Source: Mytilinidion resinicola
Lineage: Eukaryota > Ascomycota > Dothideomycetes > Mytilinidiales > Mytilinidiaceae
Assembly: GCF_010093595.1 (NCBI RefSeq)
Contig: NW_022985440.1
Location: forward strand, 1,455,609 to 1,519,608
Reading direction: 5' to 3'
Length of the DNA: 64,000 bases
This document shows, one piece after another, positions 42,202 to 53,323 of this stretch. Numbering within the stretch: position 1 is the first letter of the stretch; each line of letters opens with the position of its first letter. The notes under the pieces are model-generated. The model was given only the letters and a program-made list of their open reading frames with translations. It was not told where the DNA came from and did not search any database. The position numbers and the translations under genes are program-made.

Positions 42202-44550
42202 TCAACGACGGTCCCTGTCTCGATCACGCTGTGGCCCGAAATCGGCTTCGACAACCTTCTTTTCTTTTCGTCCTTTCACTACGAATTGAGCTAATAGAGC
42301 GAGATGATCACTGGGGAAATGGTAATTGGGGAACCCGGGTACTCGTTCGAGATATTCCGGGTCTACGTTGCCAAGTAGACCGGCCACTTGGATGGCGGTT
42401 GTCGAATACCAAATGTAATCAATTACTCCGGTGAAGTTTGGCGTGTAGTTCGTGAAGCTCAATTCTCCGACTGACGAGTAGCTCGATTTGAGGCTGAAAG
42501 GATGTGACATGCCGTCTTGGGTGATATTGCCGTATTTCCGGCTTCCCAGATCTTTGTGCGAGCTTGGTAGAGATCCTTGAGAGAGAAGTGTGTGGACTCC
42601 TGACCCTGGAAGCGAGTTGAAATCGCCGCACATAATCAATGGTATTTGAGAGCCGCTGGAATATTCCATCGAAGGAGCAGGCTCTTGGGGAGTTTCTTCA
42701 GGATCATCTTCGCCGTCTCCGTTGGTGAACCGGTAGAGAACCTTGTCTGTGCAGGCTGGCCATTTCGCGTACTTTTCAGCAAGCTTCGTGATCTGCTCCA
42801 TAAGAATAGCCACCTGTATGACTTTGACGTCCACGAAGATTTCGTTCCAGAAAATATGGGCATTGCTGACCATTAAGCGTGCTCCTGTTGCGCGATTTTC
42901 CAAGAAAATTATCACGGCGATGTCATCTCGAGGCATTACCCGGTTGAAGACATCATGCTCACCCTTCATGTCTGGCCGATTGATGGCGGTATTGGCGAAG
43001 TCCACGAGGTGCTTGTCCAGTAGGATGTACTTGCTGTTCTTGTAGAATGTCGCACATCCATCGACCAACTTTGCTTCCTTTTCTGCCATCGTCCTCGCTC
43101 TCGACTTGGGCCAGAAAACGCCCTTGTAGTCGTTATGCGCTAGTGATGGGCGGAAGTAATCGTTGTAAGATCCTAGATCGATTTCCTGGAGACAGACGAT
43201 ATCGGCATTCCGTTCTCGGAGTTCTGCAAGAATGACTTCTTTCCGGTGATCCCAGGACAGTGCTCCTGACGGCGTATACCCATATTGGGCCTGTGTAGCA
43301 TATTTGTCACACAAGATATTGTAACTTAGCGCTGTGAACGTTTCTTGACCAGGCGCTAGCGTATCGTCAAGAACGATCCAGTCTCGTTCTCGTGGTGGCT
43401 CTGGCCCTGCTTGGTTGTGAGTATAAGATGACATATTGGTCATGAAAGGGTCTAAGCCACCTTGCGCGTTTTCTCGGAAAAATTTGATCAATTCAACAGT
43501 CCCGTGGTCAACAACAATAGATTTGATGTCTTCTGACAACGGATTGCCTTCGATTCCTAGCATTTCCAGTTGATACAGGGATCCCATTTCGAAAGGAAGT
43601 GTTTCTAGCTGATTATCGAATAGCAGAAGTTGCCTTAGATTGACCAGCATTCCGATTTCAGGAGGTATGCTGTGCAGCTCGTTCAGGGAAAGGTCCAGGT
43701 GGTTGAGACTTCGCAGCTTCCCAACGGTAGGAGACAGCGAGGACAGCTTGTTACAGTTCAGATAGAGCTTAGTCAGGAAATCGTACTGAAACAAGGGCGC
43801 GGCCAGCACTTTGAGATTCTGGCCCCCAAAGTCCAAGATTGTCCACGTTTGGTCTTGTCGAGCATCATCGGGACCGTGAATAAGGGCTCTGTTCCTCTCT
43901 TCTTTCTCTGACTCTTTGGTAACTCCGTTTGTCGATCCAGCCACCACATTCTTGTTCACACTTGGGTGGTTCCGGGCATGCGGGTGCGACTGCGTCATCT
44001 CCCGAGCCTGCTGAGCAAGCCGTAACTGCTCATACCAGTGATCGTTCGGGGGTTTTGCAGGCCCGCTATTTACACTGCCGGGTGTGCCGTTCTGCATGTG
44101 ACCGGGAGTAAAATGCGGCGTTGCATTCGACAGCCCTCCGCTCGATATCGTATGCTGGTGGTTCGCGAAATTGGTCCCATGATTGGCCCCATTGTGTTCT
44201 TGGTGCTGTTGGTGTTGTTGAATACCATGGTGCTGATGGTTTTGCTGGTGTTGGAAGGGCTTGCCCAGGTTCATGTGCATTGCGTACCGCTGATGGGAGG
44301 CGCCATTCAGCATAGTATGATTTTGGTTGTGGTGCCCTTGGTTGAACATGCCGTAGTGAGCTGGAGACTGTGGCCCAGGAGATCGAGTAGGTGAGGGGGT
44401 GTCCGTGCTGAAAGGTAACCGTCCGTTGTGAGTGGGCGACCCGGTGCGGTTTGCGATCTGCCTCGAATGGTAGTTTGGCGCGTGTTGTTGTTGTTGGGAG
44501 TAGAAGGACTGGTTAGCACCCCGCTGGTATCCCGTGTACGCATCGGCCAT
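42202..44550 (-). CDS. CCR4: CCR4 poly(A) deadenylase of the CCR4-NOT complex
   Basis: Cytoplasmic 3' exonuclease that shortens poly(A) tails. Single exon, 782 residues. Order: Gln/His/Asn-rich N-terminus (1-220, HQQNHQHHGIQQHQQHQEHN), leucine-rich repeats at about 240-345 (LTKLYLNCNKLSSL, LNHLDLSLNELHSIP, LRQLLLFDNQLETLP) that bind the NOT complex through Caf1, then an endonuclease/exonuclease/phosphatase domain at about 400-770. Catalytic residues are in place: CLQEID near 452, NAHIFWN near 560, CGDFNSLPGSG near 641 and SDHLALLAQF near 748. Length and layout match fungal CCR4. No introns or breaks; the ATG at 44550 starts the conserved MADAYTGYQRG. Confidence 0.97.
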   Translation of the reverse strand: MADAYTGYQRGANQSFYSQQQQHAPNYHSRQIANRTGSPTHNGRLPFSTDTPSPTRSPGPQSPAHYGMFNQGHHNQNHTMLNGASHQRYAMHMNLGKPFQHQQNHQHHGIQQHQQHQEHNGANHGTNFANHQHTISSGGLSNATPHFTPGHMQNGTPGSVNSGPAKPPNDHWYEQLRLAQQAREMTQSHPHARNHPSVNKNVVAGSTNGVTKESEKEERNRALIHGPDDARQDQTWTILDFGGQNLKVLAAPLFQYDFLTKLYLNCNKLSSLSPTVGKLRSLNHLDLSLNELHSIPPEIGMLVNLRQLLLFDNQLETLPFEMGSLYQLEMLGIEGNPLSEDIKSIVVDHGTVELIKFFRENAQGGLDPFMTNMSSYTHNQAGPEPPRERDWIVLDDTLAPGQETFTALSYNILCDKYATQAQYGYTPSGALSWDHRKEVILAELRERNADIVCLQEIDLGSYNDYFRPSLAHNDYKGVFWPKSRARTMAEKEAKLVDGCATFYKNSKYILLDKHLVDFANTAINRPDMKGEHDVFNRVMPRDDIAVIIFLENRATGARLMVSNAHIFWNEIFVDVKVIQVAILMEQITKLAEKYAKWPACTDKVLYRFTNGDGEDDPEETPQEPAPSMEYSSGSQIPLIMCGDFNSLPGSGVHTLLSQGSLPSSHKDLGSRKYGNITQDGMSHPFSLKSSYSSVGELSFTNYTPNFTGVIDYIWYSTTAIQVAGLLGNVDPEYLERVPGFPNYHFPSDHLALLAQFVVKGRKEKKVVEADFGPQRDRDRDRR

Positions 44551-46063
44551 CTAGAATCGATGCGCCGTGCGACTCACTAGTTCCTCCAGTCGGCCAAGCG
44601 GGTGGTGGTGTGGAGTTGGGGTCGGTGTTTAGATTGGAGATTGTGTGGGAGGTGGGGATCGAGGACGCAGTCTTCTTCGTTTTAACATCTGCAAGCGAGC
44701 AGGTGGCACGCATAAAGGATTGAGGCTACAGCCAGCCGCACGGCGGCGTGGTGAATGGGGCTTCTGCGGCTGCGGTGGTGCGGGATATGGGCGGTTCAAC
44801 GATGGTGGCTGCAAAGAGCGTGGGAGAGCCGGTTGGCGGATAGCGGGCGACGCCAAGCTGGACTCGTGAATCTCGGGGTCACGTGGGTTATTGGTGTCTC
44901 GATAGCCTGCGGGTGTGCATTCACTGTAGTCAGCGCGGGCGATCGAGATGGAGTGGGAGTATGGCGATGGGGTATGCGACTGCTCGTCATAGAAGAACGT
45001 ACGCACAATTGGAGACGCGGGAGAATTCGAAGCAGGCTTCCAACTCCAGTTCAATGGTTCCCGAGAGGCGATATGCTGCACCAAGAGGCGGTCCGCGAAG
45101 AATAGTCGGCTGGTAGGTGATGCTGGCTGGCTCCGACGAGAGGTTGAGGCTCTTCGCTGGACGGAAGCGCTGCTGCCAAGAGCGGATAGGTCACGTGATT
45201 TTTTCTATAGAGGGCATGCTATAGGAGGAGCCTGCCAGCTCCTCAACACCACCTGCATCCCAGGCCACGGCGGCAGGACATCTCGAGCATCTCTCCAGCC
45301 TCACTGACTCCCGTCGCTGCTGCTCGTCTTCTCTCGTCAGGTGCGGCCTCCCACAACCCCATGACGGCTTGGCAAGGCTTGAAGAGATGCACCGTCTCGC
45401 GCCGGCGAAGATCACTTGCCCCGGACCAGAATCCGGTCTCTCTGCGGTCCCCGACCTTTGTAGGGCTACTTGGAGCACCTCACACCTGAACATGTTGACG
45501 ATGGCCGGCCGCATCCTGTGTGATGGGAAGAACACGTCTGGCATGGGCACCTCGGCTTTGGGCCCAAGCAGCGTTCTGGTCTCAGAATGCCTCCTCGCCA
45601 GAGGCCTGCTAGTAGCAGGATTTAATATAGCCGGAACTGGAGGCCACATTGCGTCTCATACCGACTGCTACAGCATCATTGCATTTTCCCCACAGCGCCC
45701 GCCGCGCTCCTCGCACAAAAGCATCTGCGCATCCTCTCCCTGGGCGAATCCCCGGCCACACGTGCTTATCTGACGCCTGCGCAAGGCACAATTGCAGATA
45801 TACCATCGGCCGGGCGCTAGTACATATAGTGGGGCACGGGGGGATCATGGCGGAATGGATGATGGTCTTCACCTCCAGTTCGCACGAACCCGGTCGCCTT
45901 TTGCTAACCTGAAACCCAGTACCGCTATACCAACGCGCCAACGATAAGGCCGAGGACCACGTCTGCCGACGCAAAGCAATGGGATTTCACCACGACTGAC
46001 GTGCTGGGGCGGACTTTCTCGGGCGGAACCTCTAGCTCTAATGCTTCTGCACCAGGACACTCA
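44551..46063. other. Intergenic between CCR4 and methyltransferase genes
   Basis: Divergent promoter region. Two CACGTG hexamers are at 44880-44885 and 45192-45197. From 45920 the frame of the downstream methyltransferase is open and protein-like (YRYTNAPTIRPRTTSADAKQ) after a strong acceptor (GCTAAC branch, CCCAG at 45915-45919), so a 5' exon of that gene may lie before 45865. No other gene supported. Confidence 0.55.
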
Positions 46064-47270
46064 ATGGATGCAACACGAGGCTCCATCTCGAGCTCGTCAA
46101 CTCAGAGTACAAAAGACGAAAGCGCCTCGAGTCCGTTCATTCTACGCCATGGCCGCCGATACCTCCGCGATCTCCCTTACCCACTCCCTTGCGACCTCCC
46201 GGAGCTGCAGCGACAAAACCTCCAAACCCTCCTTGCGACTTCAGTGCTTGGCCAGGCGCTGGGCTCCCCACCAAACTTCCTCACACGGCCGCCGACAAGG
46301 GTGCTAGAGGTGGCATGTGGGAGCGGATACTGGTCATCGCTGTGCCACGAGCAATTGGAGACAGCTGGTCATAGGGTGACGTTCACAGGATTGGACATTG
46401 TCCATTTGGCTGGTAGTCTGGAAAAGCAAGGCGTCGACTGGAAATTTGTCCAGCATGACCTGCGCAAGGTGCCATTGCCGTTCGACGACGACGAGTTCGA
46501 CATCGTTGTCGTCAAGGACTTGAGCTTTGTGGTGCCTGTGGGTGCTCCCTCCCAGCGGATACTGGATGAGGCTACACGAGTCTTAAGGTCGGGAGGTACT
46601 TTGGAGATGTGGGATACAGACGTGAGCAAGCACACTGTATTTGTTATTCGAACAAGGGACTGAACCTATTTAGCATTTAATACGCAGCATACTCCCACAT
46701 CCACCACCGCCTCCCGGAGCGAATCCCGACGTCTACAAAAGGGCCGTAACCACCGGCACGTTCCTCATCTCTCCGGGAACTCCATTCGCAGATGCGCATA
46801 ACAAGTTCCTCCAAGACTCGAACGGGTGGATTCAAGAGGCTCTTGATCGACGGAAGCTAGCACCCACCCCTTGTACTCTTATATCGCAAACACTGCTGCA
46901 GGAGGTGGAGACTCTTCGCGATGTTGGTTATAGACGAATTGCAATTCCACTGGGAGAGTTGCGCTGGGAACGCGAGGCCGCGGACCGGAATCCCACTAAG
47001 CGCCGGGAGAGCGAATCGGCGAAAGGAAAGCGAAGTGTCGCTGAGGGCGGAGCTTTGACGGAAGAGCAAGCCTCGATCAGGTACACCGCCCTTTTAGTAG
47101 TGATCCAGATGATCGAAAGCTTAGAGCCACTACTCCTGGAGGTCAGTGGCAAGAACCAGGAAGAATGGCAACGATGGTGGGGATGGATGATGGCAGATCT
47201 ACTTGAGGGAAAGGGCGCATCGAACGGAGAGTGTTTGGAGATCGGAGTGTGGTGGGCTCATAAAATCTAG
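46064..47270 (+). CDS. SAM-dependent methyltransferase (UMTA/TAM-like)
   Basis: Class I methyltransferase of unknown substrate. Two exons from the first in-frame ATG (46064-46621, 46674-47270) give 384 residues. SAM-binding motif I is VLEVACGSGYWSSL near residue 80, with the acidic motif TGLDIVHL and FDIVVVKDLSFV following, and RVLRSGGTLEMWDTD at the expected post-IV place. The second exon continues helically (LRSILPHPPPPPGANPDVYK-like start, VWWAHKI end) as in fungal UMTA-type proteins. Evidence for an upstream exon is strong (open frame to a good acceptor at 45919), so the true N-terminus may be about 50 residues longer plus a first exon; the donor could not be fixed. The 3' end is 67 bp from the convergent LYR gene. 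Confidence 0.78.
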
Positions 47271-47337
47271 GGATTGTTTGGGCTTACTTGCCGCTTAGTT
47301 GCGCTTGTTTGCCTCTTCGATTGGAGTACGGATTTCC

Positions 47338-47753
47338 TTAGGTCTTTTCATATCTTTGGCGTAGGGTGCGGTATCGTTTCAGGTAATACCTGACTATGTA
47401 AATGCTTTTTCTAGCTCAATTAGACGGCGTCTGCACTTACAAGGCCTCGATTTCTGGCCGCTGAGGGTCAGCTCTCTACACGCAAGCCACCAAAGTATTG
47501 GAGGACTCACCCTTCTTCACGAACTCGGCTCGTTTGATGCCCTGTCGAATTTGCTCTTCATCCTGAAGGCCTGCTTGGCTCGCAAAGGCCTTGTGGAGTC
47601 GGGGCCTGAAGTAATCATAACCCAATGGATATTCCCGGCCCAAGTAAAGCAACTCTCAGAAACGTCAATACCTCTGCAAGTTCTGGCTTTACCGAGGACC
47701 ATACCTTTGTATATCCGAATGACCTCGTGTCTCAGACACGCATTCGAGGCCAT
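47338..47753 (-). CDS. LYR-motif protein, ETF regulatory factor-like (LYRM5/ETFRF1 type)
   Basis: Small mitochondrial LYR-family protein; animal relatives bind the electron-transfer flavoprotein and displace its FAD. Four short exons (47753-47705, 47654-47511, 47453-47441, 47389-47338) join in frame to 85 residues. The product reads [19 protein letters not shown], then [36 protein letters not shown] and [15 protein letters not shown], matching the whole family length: helix 1 with the I/L-Y-K/R motif, then GYDYFRxRL and the terminal EALYxLxRYRxLxxRY. Exon 3 is just 13 nt. No single open frame shows the gene, and large opposite-strand frames cover it. Divergent from the thioesterase gene (294 bp between starts), so the two may share a promoter. 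Confidence 0.9.
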
Positions 47754-48047
47754 GGTTTCGGCTAGCCACAGTACGCAGCGTGGAACAGAACTGGGTACAA
47801 CAGCCAGCAAAAGCGAGCGTGGTGATGATGTGCGTTGGAGGCGGATGATGCACTCATTCACCCGCAAGGTGGGGAGCAGCAAGCTTGGGCCGATCGCCCT
47901 GACGTCGAGCTTTCGGCTCATACAGCCGAGCTTCAATTGCTCCTCCACGAGCCCCCCATCGCGTAATCCCCACGACGCTGCTCGCCATTGTAGCGCAAAC
48001 CTCTGTACTTCCCGGATTGCACTCGGTCGCCGAGACACTGGGCCACG

Positions 48048-49200
48048 ATGCGTCTTCGAGTCTTCGCGCCGTGTCTCACCCGGACCCTCACTCGGCCAAC
48101 GACCCAGTGCGTCTCGCATGGCCGATATGCGTGGACAGCGCAGATATCCAGCGAGGCGGCCACGACAGGGCTCAACCCGCGATGGCTCACAGAGGTGCAA
48201 AAGCGGATTGGGAAGTGTATAATGTTTGGGCTACGGCCGGAGCAGACATCGGAGGCGGGGTTGATACTACAAGAGCTGGCTACGGACTGGAGGGAGTTGG
48301 TTGCTGGGAGCGAAGGCTTCCTTACAGGCAAGGGCCGGACAGGCCTCCACCGACAGAAGGTGGTGTGGGGAGAAATGGTAGACACCCCTCGACACGCAGT
48401 TGTGGGAGTACAGCAGCTAATCCATGCTTTGCGGGTGGCTACAGGATAGTATGGTAAGATAGTCCTGAACCAAACGTTCTTTGTACATCACGCAACGGAC
48501 AGCTAAAGTCGAGTCAAGGGTACGCAATCGAGGCATCGACCCCTCCTCGAAATGTATATTGACATGTGCAGGACACGTGAACAACGTTACGTATAATCGG
48601 TAAGACATTTTCATATTTGACCAATGAGGCATATTAATCGGGCTACAGATACGCAGAGTCGGCACGCATTCAATGGGCGCTCAATTTCGCCAACTCCATC
48701 GATCCAGATCGTAAGCACGAGTGGAGCCAACTATGGACAAACCGGGGCACCGGGCTCATCCTGCGTAGCATCCGAACGGACTATAAATTTGTAGGCGGCT
48801 GCGCTGTCTTAGTAAACTGCCCGGATTGCTGACGAGGTAAATGCAGCCCATGGAATGGCCAGATCATGTAACCGTCCTGCATAAACTGCGGTCCATGCCA
48901 ACGCCGGATACCGACCACTTCATCCTCGACGTGGTAATTCTCTCGGAGCTGCATCGGCGGCCCGCAGCGAGATGCGTGGAGGACATTGTGGTGTACGACT
49001 ACAAGAAGGGTAAGAAGGCAACGCTACAGACCTTCATGGTGGACAAGTTCCGCGAGACGTTCGAGTTGCAGGAGCAGGCGAAGGCGAAGTACGGCAGCCG
49101 GGTGCTCGACATGCTGCAGCGAGTCGAGTTGCTGGAGAAGAGCAGTTGGGATAGAGCAGATGCCAAGGAGGATCTAGGCAGCGCGCAGTCAACGCCATAA
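48048..49200 (+). CDS. Mitochondrial hotdog thioesterase-like protein (4HBT_2 type)
   Basis: Likely acyl-CoA thioesterase-fold protein of unknown substrate. Exons: 48048-48377, microexon 48445-48453, 48572-48599, 48649-48790, 48847-49200, total about 287 residues. The first 30 residues are Arg/Thr-rich without acid residues, a typical mitochondrial presequence. The hotdog core is KVVWGEM-DSM-GHVNNVTYNRYAESARIQWA, followed by GTGLILRSIRTDYKFPMEWP and DHFILDVVILSELH. The DSM is encoded by a 9-nt exon with ACAG|...|GTAAGA borders. One inconsistency: the phase across microexon and next exon is short by one base (GG|A expected, only GA supplied), so either a base is missing, the junction is unusual, or the gene is damaged. 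All later junctions agree in phase. Confidence 0.8.
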
Positions 49201-50391
49201 CGTCTTACCTTATCGTCGACTTGCCCGCTTCTGCCCTGCGCGCCAGGGATGCAAACTGAGTTGATCGACATGCATTCCCGTTGCGCGCGTGACCGATTCG
49301 CTGTTTCAAGCTCGCGTGAGGCCGTTGTGATTGGCCTCTCCGCCGAAAAGACCCATGGGAAGGGGTGGAGACGCAGAAAAGCTCCGGAATCCTTTTGTAA
49401 CAAGCGACGCAGAAGTCCTCTCACTCGACCACGGGCCTCTCGTTGCGGCCGGAGATTGCCAGGAGGACTCAATGCCGCTGGAGCTGAACAGCAGTCATTG
49501 TGTCATCATTTTCTCACCTTTTGACAGCACCGTGACCGCGATACCGCCGCAGTACAGCAGCAGGAATGAGGCTGGCGGGCGGAGGGTTCCGCGGCGGCGG
49601 CCGCTGAGGTGAGTCAAGAAGCAGCGCGCCCACTTCGATTCGCCAGCTCCAAGACGGGCATGATGCGGTGTGCGGTGCGCGGTGCTGCTCGAATAGGGCC
49701 TGCCACGACCTCATTTGCTGCCGATCGCATCCGCAGCCAGCAGAGTTCTCTGCTCACTACCCAGGCCATCCCAGGCGCCCGCAAATGAAACGGGAGGGCT
49801 CCGGCGGGGTGGGGGCAAGCACCATGCGCTGTGGTGCTGGAGGAGAAGAGGCCGCACGTATGGCATCCTCCTGGGCATCGCACCAGCGGGCAGCAGCCCA
49901 GCTGTGCAAGAAGAGGCATGAAACGTCGGCGGGCGGGCTGCTTTCGGTCGGCGGCATCCCGCTCACGGCTAAGGCGTCCGATCTGCGCGGTGCCGCAACG
50001 ATGCGAGACGGATGGGCCTGATGCTTGCCTCGCCACGCTTGTGCTGTGGCCGGCAGAGTCTGGAGAAGAGCGCGCACAACTGTCCGTAAGCCAGGCGAGA
50101 CTGCGCTGCAAGGGCCTGCCGATTGGGCGTTGGAGCTGGCCAAACCCGCCGTGGTAGTCCCAGATTTGCTCTCCAGCTCCACCTGCCGAGCCGAATCTTG
50201 TCGCTTGTGCGTGCGCCATCGTCAACCACGATCGCTTCAGCGCAGACCCTTCCCCCTTCACCTCTCCCCCCACGGCGTTCACAGCCCGCCGCATGTCCAG
50301 AGTGTTACCGACACCGAGTCCTTGAGCATCCTGTTCCCTGGCTCGTCTCGCTGCGTCCTGTCGAGCCAGCCCTGGGACTGTCAGCCTGCTG
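49201..50391. other. Intergenic: acrB promoter and leader
   Basis: About 1.2 kb, GC-rich, with long overlapping frames on both strands (265 codons on the minus strand at 49614-50411) that overlap the acrB start and have no motifs. No gene called. Confidence 0.5.
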
Positions 50392-53323
50392 ATGCCACCG
50401 AAGAAACGCAACGCTCAGCACGACAGAAAGCATGAGAATGGTCTGGCCGCCCCTGGAAAGCGCATACAGAAGCAAAAGTCCAATCCCCAGCTCAACGGAC
50501 ACGCCAATGGAAGCCCCCAGCCGCCCACGCCCCCGCTGCCGCCAGATGTGACCCAGCATATGACGTTGCCGGCCACGTCCAACGGTGATGCCTATGGACC
50601 ATCGCCAGACAACACCATGGCCCAGCAGCCGCCCACGCGACCTGACGGACGGGTGCGCGCCGTGTCCGACCTGTCCCTTGATGGCCTCGAGGCCGGCCGC
50701 TTCGACAACGCCAACGGCTCCGCCGACCACCCGCCGACCCCCCTTCGGATGGAGCCCAAGCACGCGGCTTCATATAATGTCAACATGCTCACCGTGGCCA
50801 CCACCATTCTCTCGTCCTGTCCTCTGCGCGACGTTCTCGCTATCCTCATAATCCTGCTCCAGCTCCCCCCGACCGTCCTCACCATCGTCCACTTCCTCTT
50901 CGCGACCCTCACCTTCGTCCCTCCGCAAACAGGGACCTCTCTCTCCGCCCTCTCGGCGCTCCCTTCCCTCACCGACATATTCCAGGGCTCCGGCGGGACG
51001 CCCTCCCTGTTCACCATCATCTTCGCCGATGTTTTCATCCTCATACTATGGCTCTTGATGTGGGTCCCTGTACAGAATTTCTTTCTGGACCTCGCACAAG
51101 CTGTCATTGCCATATCGCTCGGAGGGGCTGCCGCTGGGAAAGGTGGCACGACGAACAGCATATTTTTGTGCATCGTCATCATTCTTTCCTCGCATCTCTT
51201 CCGATTCAGGCCTCTCCGGCAACACATTGTCCAATTCTTGTGGGCCGGGCTCTCCCGGGGAGGCCTTGATTTTCTACTGAGTCCGCCAAGTACACCAACA
51301 TATTCAGATTCTTTCACCATGCCTCATGGGTGGCCTCGCAGTTTGCTTGGCATTCACATACTAACACAAGGCGTCGTTCGCCTCATTCGCCGCTCTCTCT
51401 CTCGGCGAGAGTCATCTCAATCAATGCCAACAGTCAAAAGGACAGATCCTGAGGCTGCGGTTCCTACCTTAACACCTCGTACCAATTCCAGTCTGCTGGA
51501 GTCTGGCCCCGACGTGGCCAGCAGCTCCAGTACCGACGGACGCCCACCTGGGCCTTCTCCCGCAGGCCGCGACTATAAAGAAAAGGCTACTAGCGGTAAA
51601 AAGAAAAGGAAGCAAGCGACCCATGTCCGGAGTCAGCAACCATTCTGGGCCGCTCTTGCGAGTACAAAAGTCACTGTTTTGAAAGAGATGGAGCAAAGCC
51701 AGGCGGCGAATGACGCGGGCGAAGCTAACGCAAAAGATACACATCACATTGGAAATGCTGTTTGGAGAGCGGAGGACGATCGGGTTTGGATCGCCAACGT
51801 CGGGCCTACCGATGTATATTTCCTGGTCAGCTTGTACCGGATGGGGGACTCGAATTGTTATACGGGAGAGGGAAATAGGAGGAATTCCGGGCCGGGTATT
51901 GACAAGACAAAGCCGTTCTATCTGCGTGTCAACGGAGCGGATTGGAGTTCCGCGCGAATTGAGAAAACCAATCCGGAGGGATATCTGGGAGAGGAGGGAA
52001 CGGACATGTGGTCTGGAGAGATCTTTGGTTTGACTGCTTTGTCGAATTACTCTTGCGAATTCGTACGGACAGCCGACGAGGAGGTCTTTTATTCTGCGAG
52101 TCTTATTACCTCTGCCGCCCCCAGCGCAGAAACAGGTGAGCTCAGAGAGCCAAGCTTCCCCCTCTTCATACTTACAGTGAGCGTCAGCTTCCCTGGTCAC
52201 TCCCACCCACCAAACCTTACGACCTTCCTCGCCTACTACGACCCTCAAGAACTCCATAGCCGCTGCGGACCAGAAACTTCAAGAACAACGGAATCGACTC
52301 AAGCGCAATCGCAAAGACCATAAGTCTGCAATCACCAATATCAAGAAAGAGGTGGAGACCCTGAGCAATCGCTTGTCTACCGCTGGTGGCAGTGACGACC
52401 GCCAACGTCAACGTGCTCTCCAGTTTAGCCAGAATATTCGCCAGGCCGATGACGCTGCTGCTGACTTCGCCCTCCAGATAGACTCTTTGGGTGAGATTCC
52501 CGAGGACGAATTGGAGGAGTCAGTGGCAATGAAGCGCGCTTGGCAGAAGGAGCGCAGCCATAGGAATGCCGTCACCAGTAATTTCGACCAAGCTAAAGCC
52601 GAGGCGGACCGTCAGCTCGCAAGCGTCCAGTCTGACATCAGCTCAACCATCCAGAAGCGGGAACGTCTTCAACTGAGACAGGCTAGACTCAACGAGCAGT
52701 ACGAGCGTCTGGTTGCAAGCAACGCCGAGGGCCTCCATGCCAAAACCAAGAAGCAGCAGGATCGTTTAGCCGAACTCAACAATCGAGCGTCTCTCGAGAA
52801 CCAGTACGCTAGCAACATCAATGGATACGAACGTCGTGCGTCGGAGAACCACCGCCACACGTCTCAAATCCATCACACGATCCATCACCTCGAGGCAATG
52901 CTCGCGCAGGCACAGATGTCGGTTCCCACAACCCCTGAAGGCGCGCTCCCTGGTACCAATGGCATGAACGGCGTTCCAATGACTTTCCCGGCGTTCCAGT
53001 TCCCGCTCGGCTCGCATCCCAACGGTACACCTGGCTCTATGCGAGGCGGTCGCGGCCGCTCATCCTCCATGCTCTCTAACATCAGCGGCTTTACCGACGG
53101 CTTTGAAGACCCGGCCTCGCCCTCTGTTGCTGTCCTCTCCAACCCTTTTGCGTTCGCGAACCATCTCAACGGTCGCAAAGACAGCAACGGCAGTGGGTCG
53201 GGGAGTGGCAGTAGCAGCCAGAGCTCTAGTCCGCGCGATCCGATGAGTCCGATGCCAAAGCGTCTCGCGAGTCCTGGCAGTGGAAGGAGTTCGACACCGC
53301 TCAGTCCGGTTGGTGGGAGGTAG
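50392..53323 (+). CDS. acrB: AcrB-like ubiquitination-network membrane protein
   Basis: In Aspergillus nidulans AcrB acts with the CreB/CreC deubiquitinase and CreD network in carbon-source regulation and acriflavine tolerance. Two exons (50392-52135, 52188-53323) give 959 residues, near the family's roughly 1000. Order: basic, Pro-rich N-terminus (MPPKKRNAQHDRKHENG), three hydrophobic segments at about 145-175, 205-228 and 256-272, a low-complexity linker, a beta-rich segment (DRVWIANVGPTDVYFLVSLY ... FYLRVNGADWSSARIEKTN), then after the intron a long coiled coil (KKEVETLSNRLS to about NRASLENQYASN) and a Ser/Gly-rich tail. The 52-nt intron has two possible acceptors; only GTCAG at 52183-52187 keeps the coiled coil in frame. 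Read without splicing, the gene looks like two unrelated proteins. Confidence 0.9.

Noticed and set aside
47517..48222. Two long opposing frames (227 and 223 codons)
   Set aside because: They cover the spliced LYR gene and the thioesterase 5' end; neither has family features.
49614..50411. 265-codon minus-strand frame overlapping the acrB start
   Set aside because: GC-rich region with open frames in all phases; no motif, and it overlaps a well-supported start.
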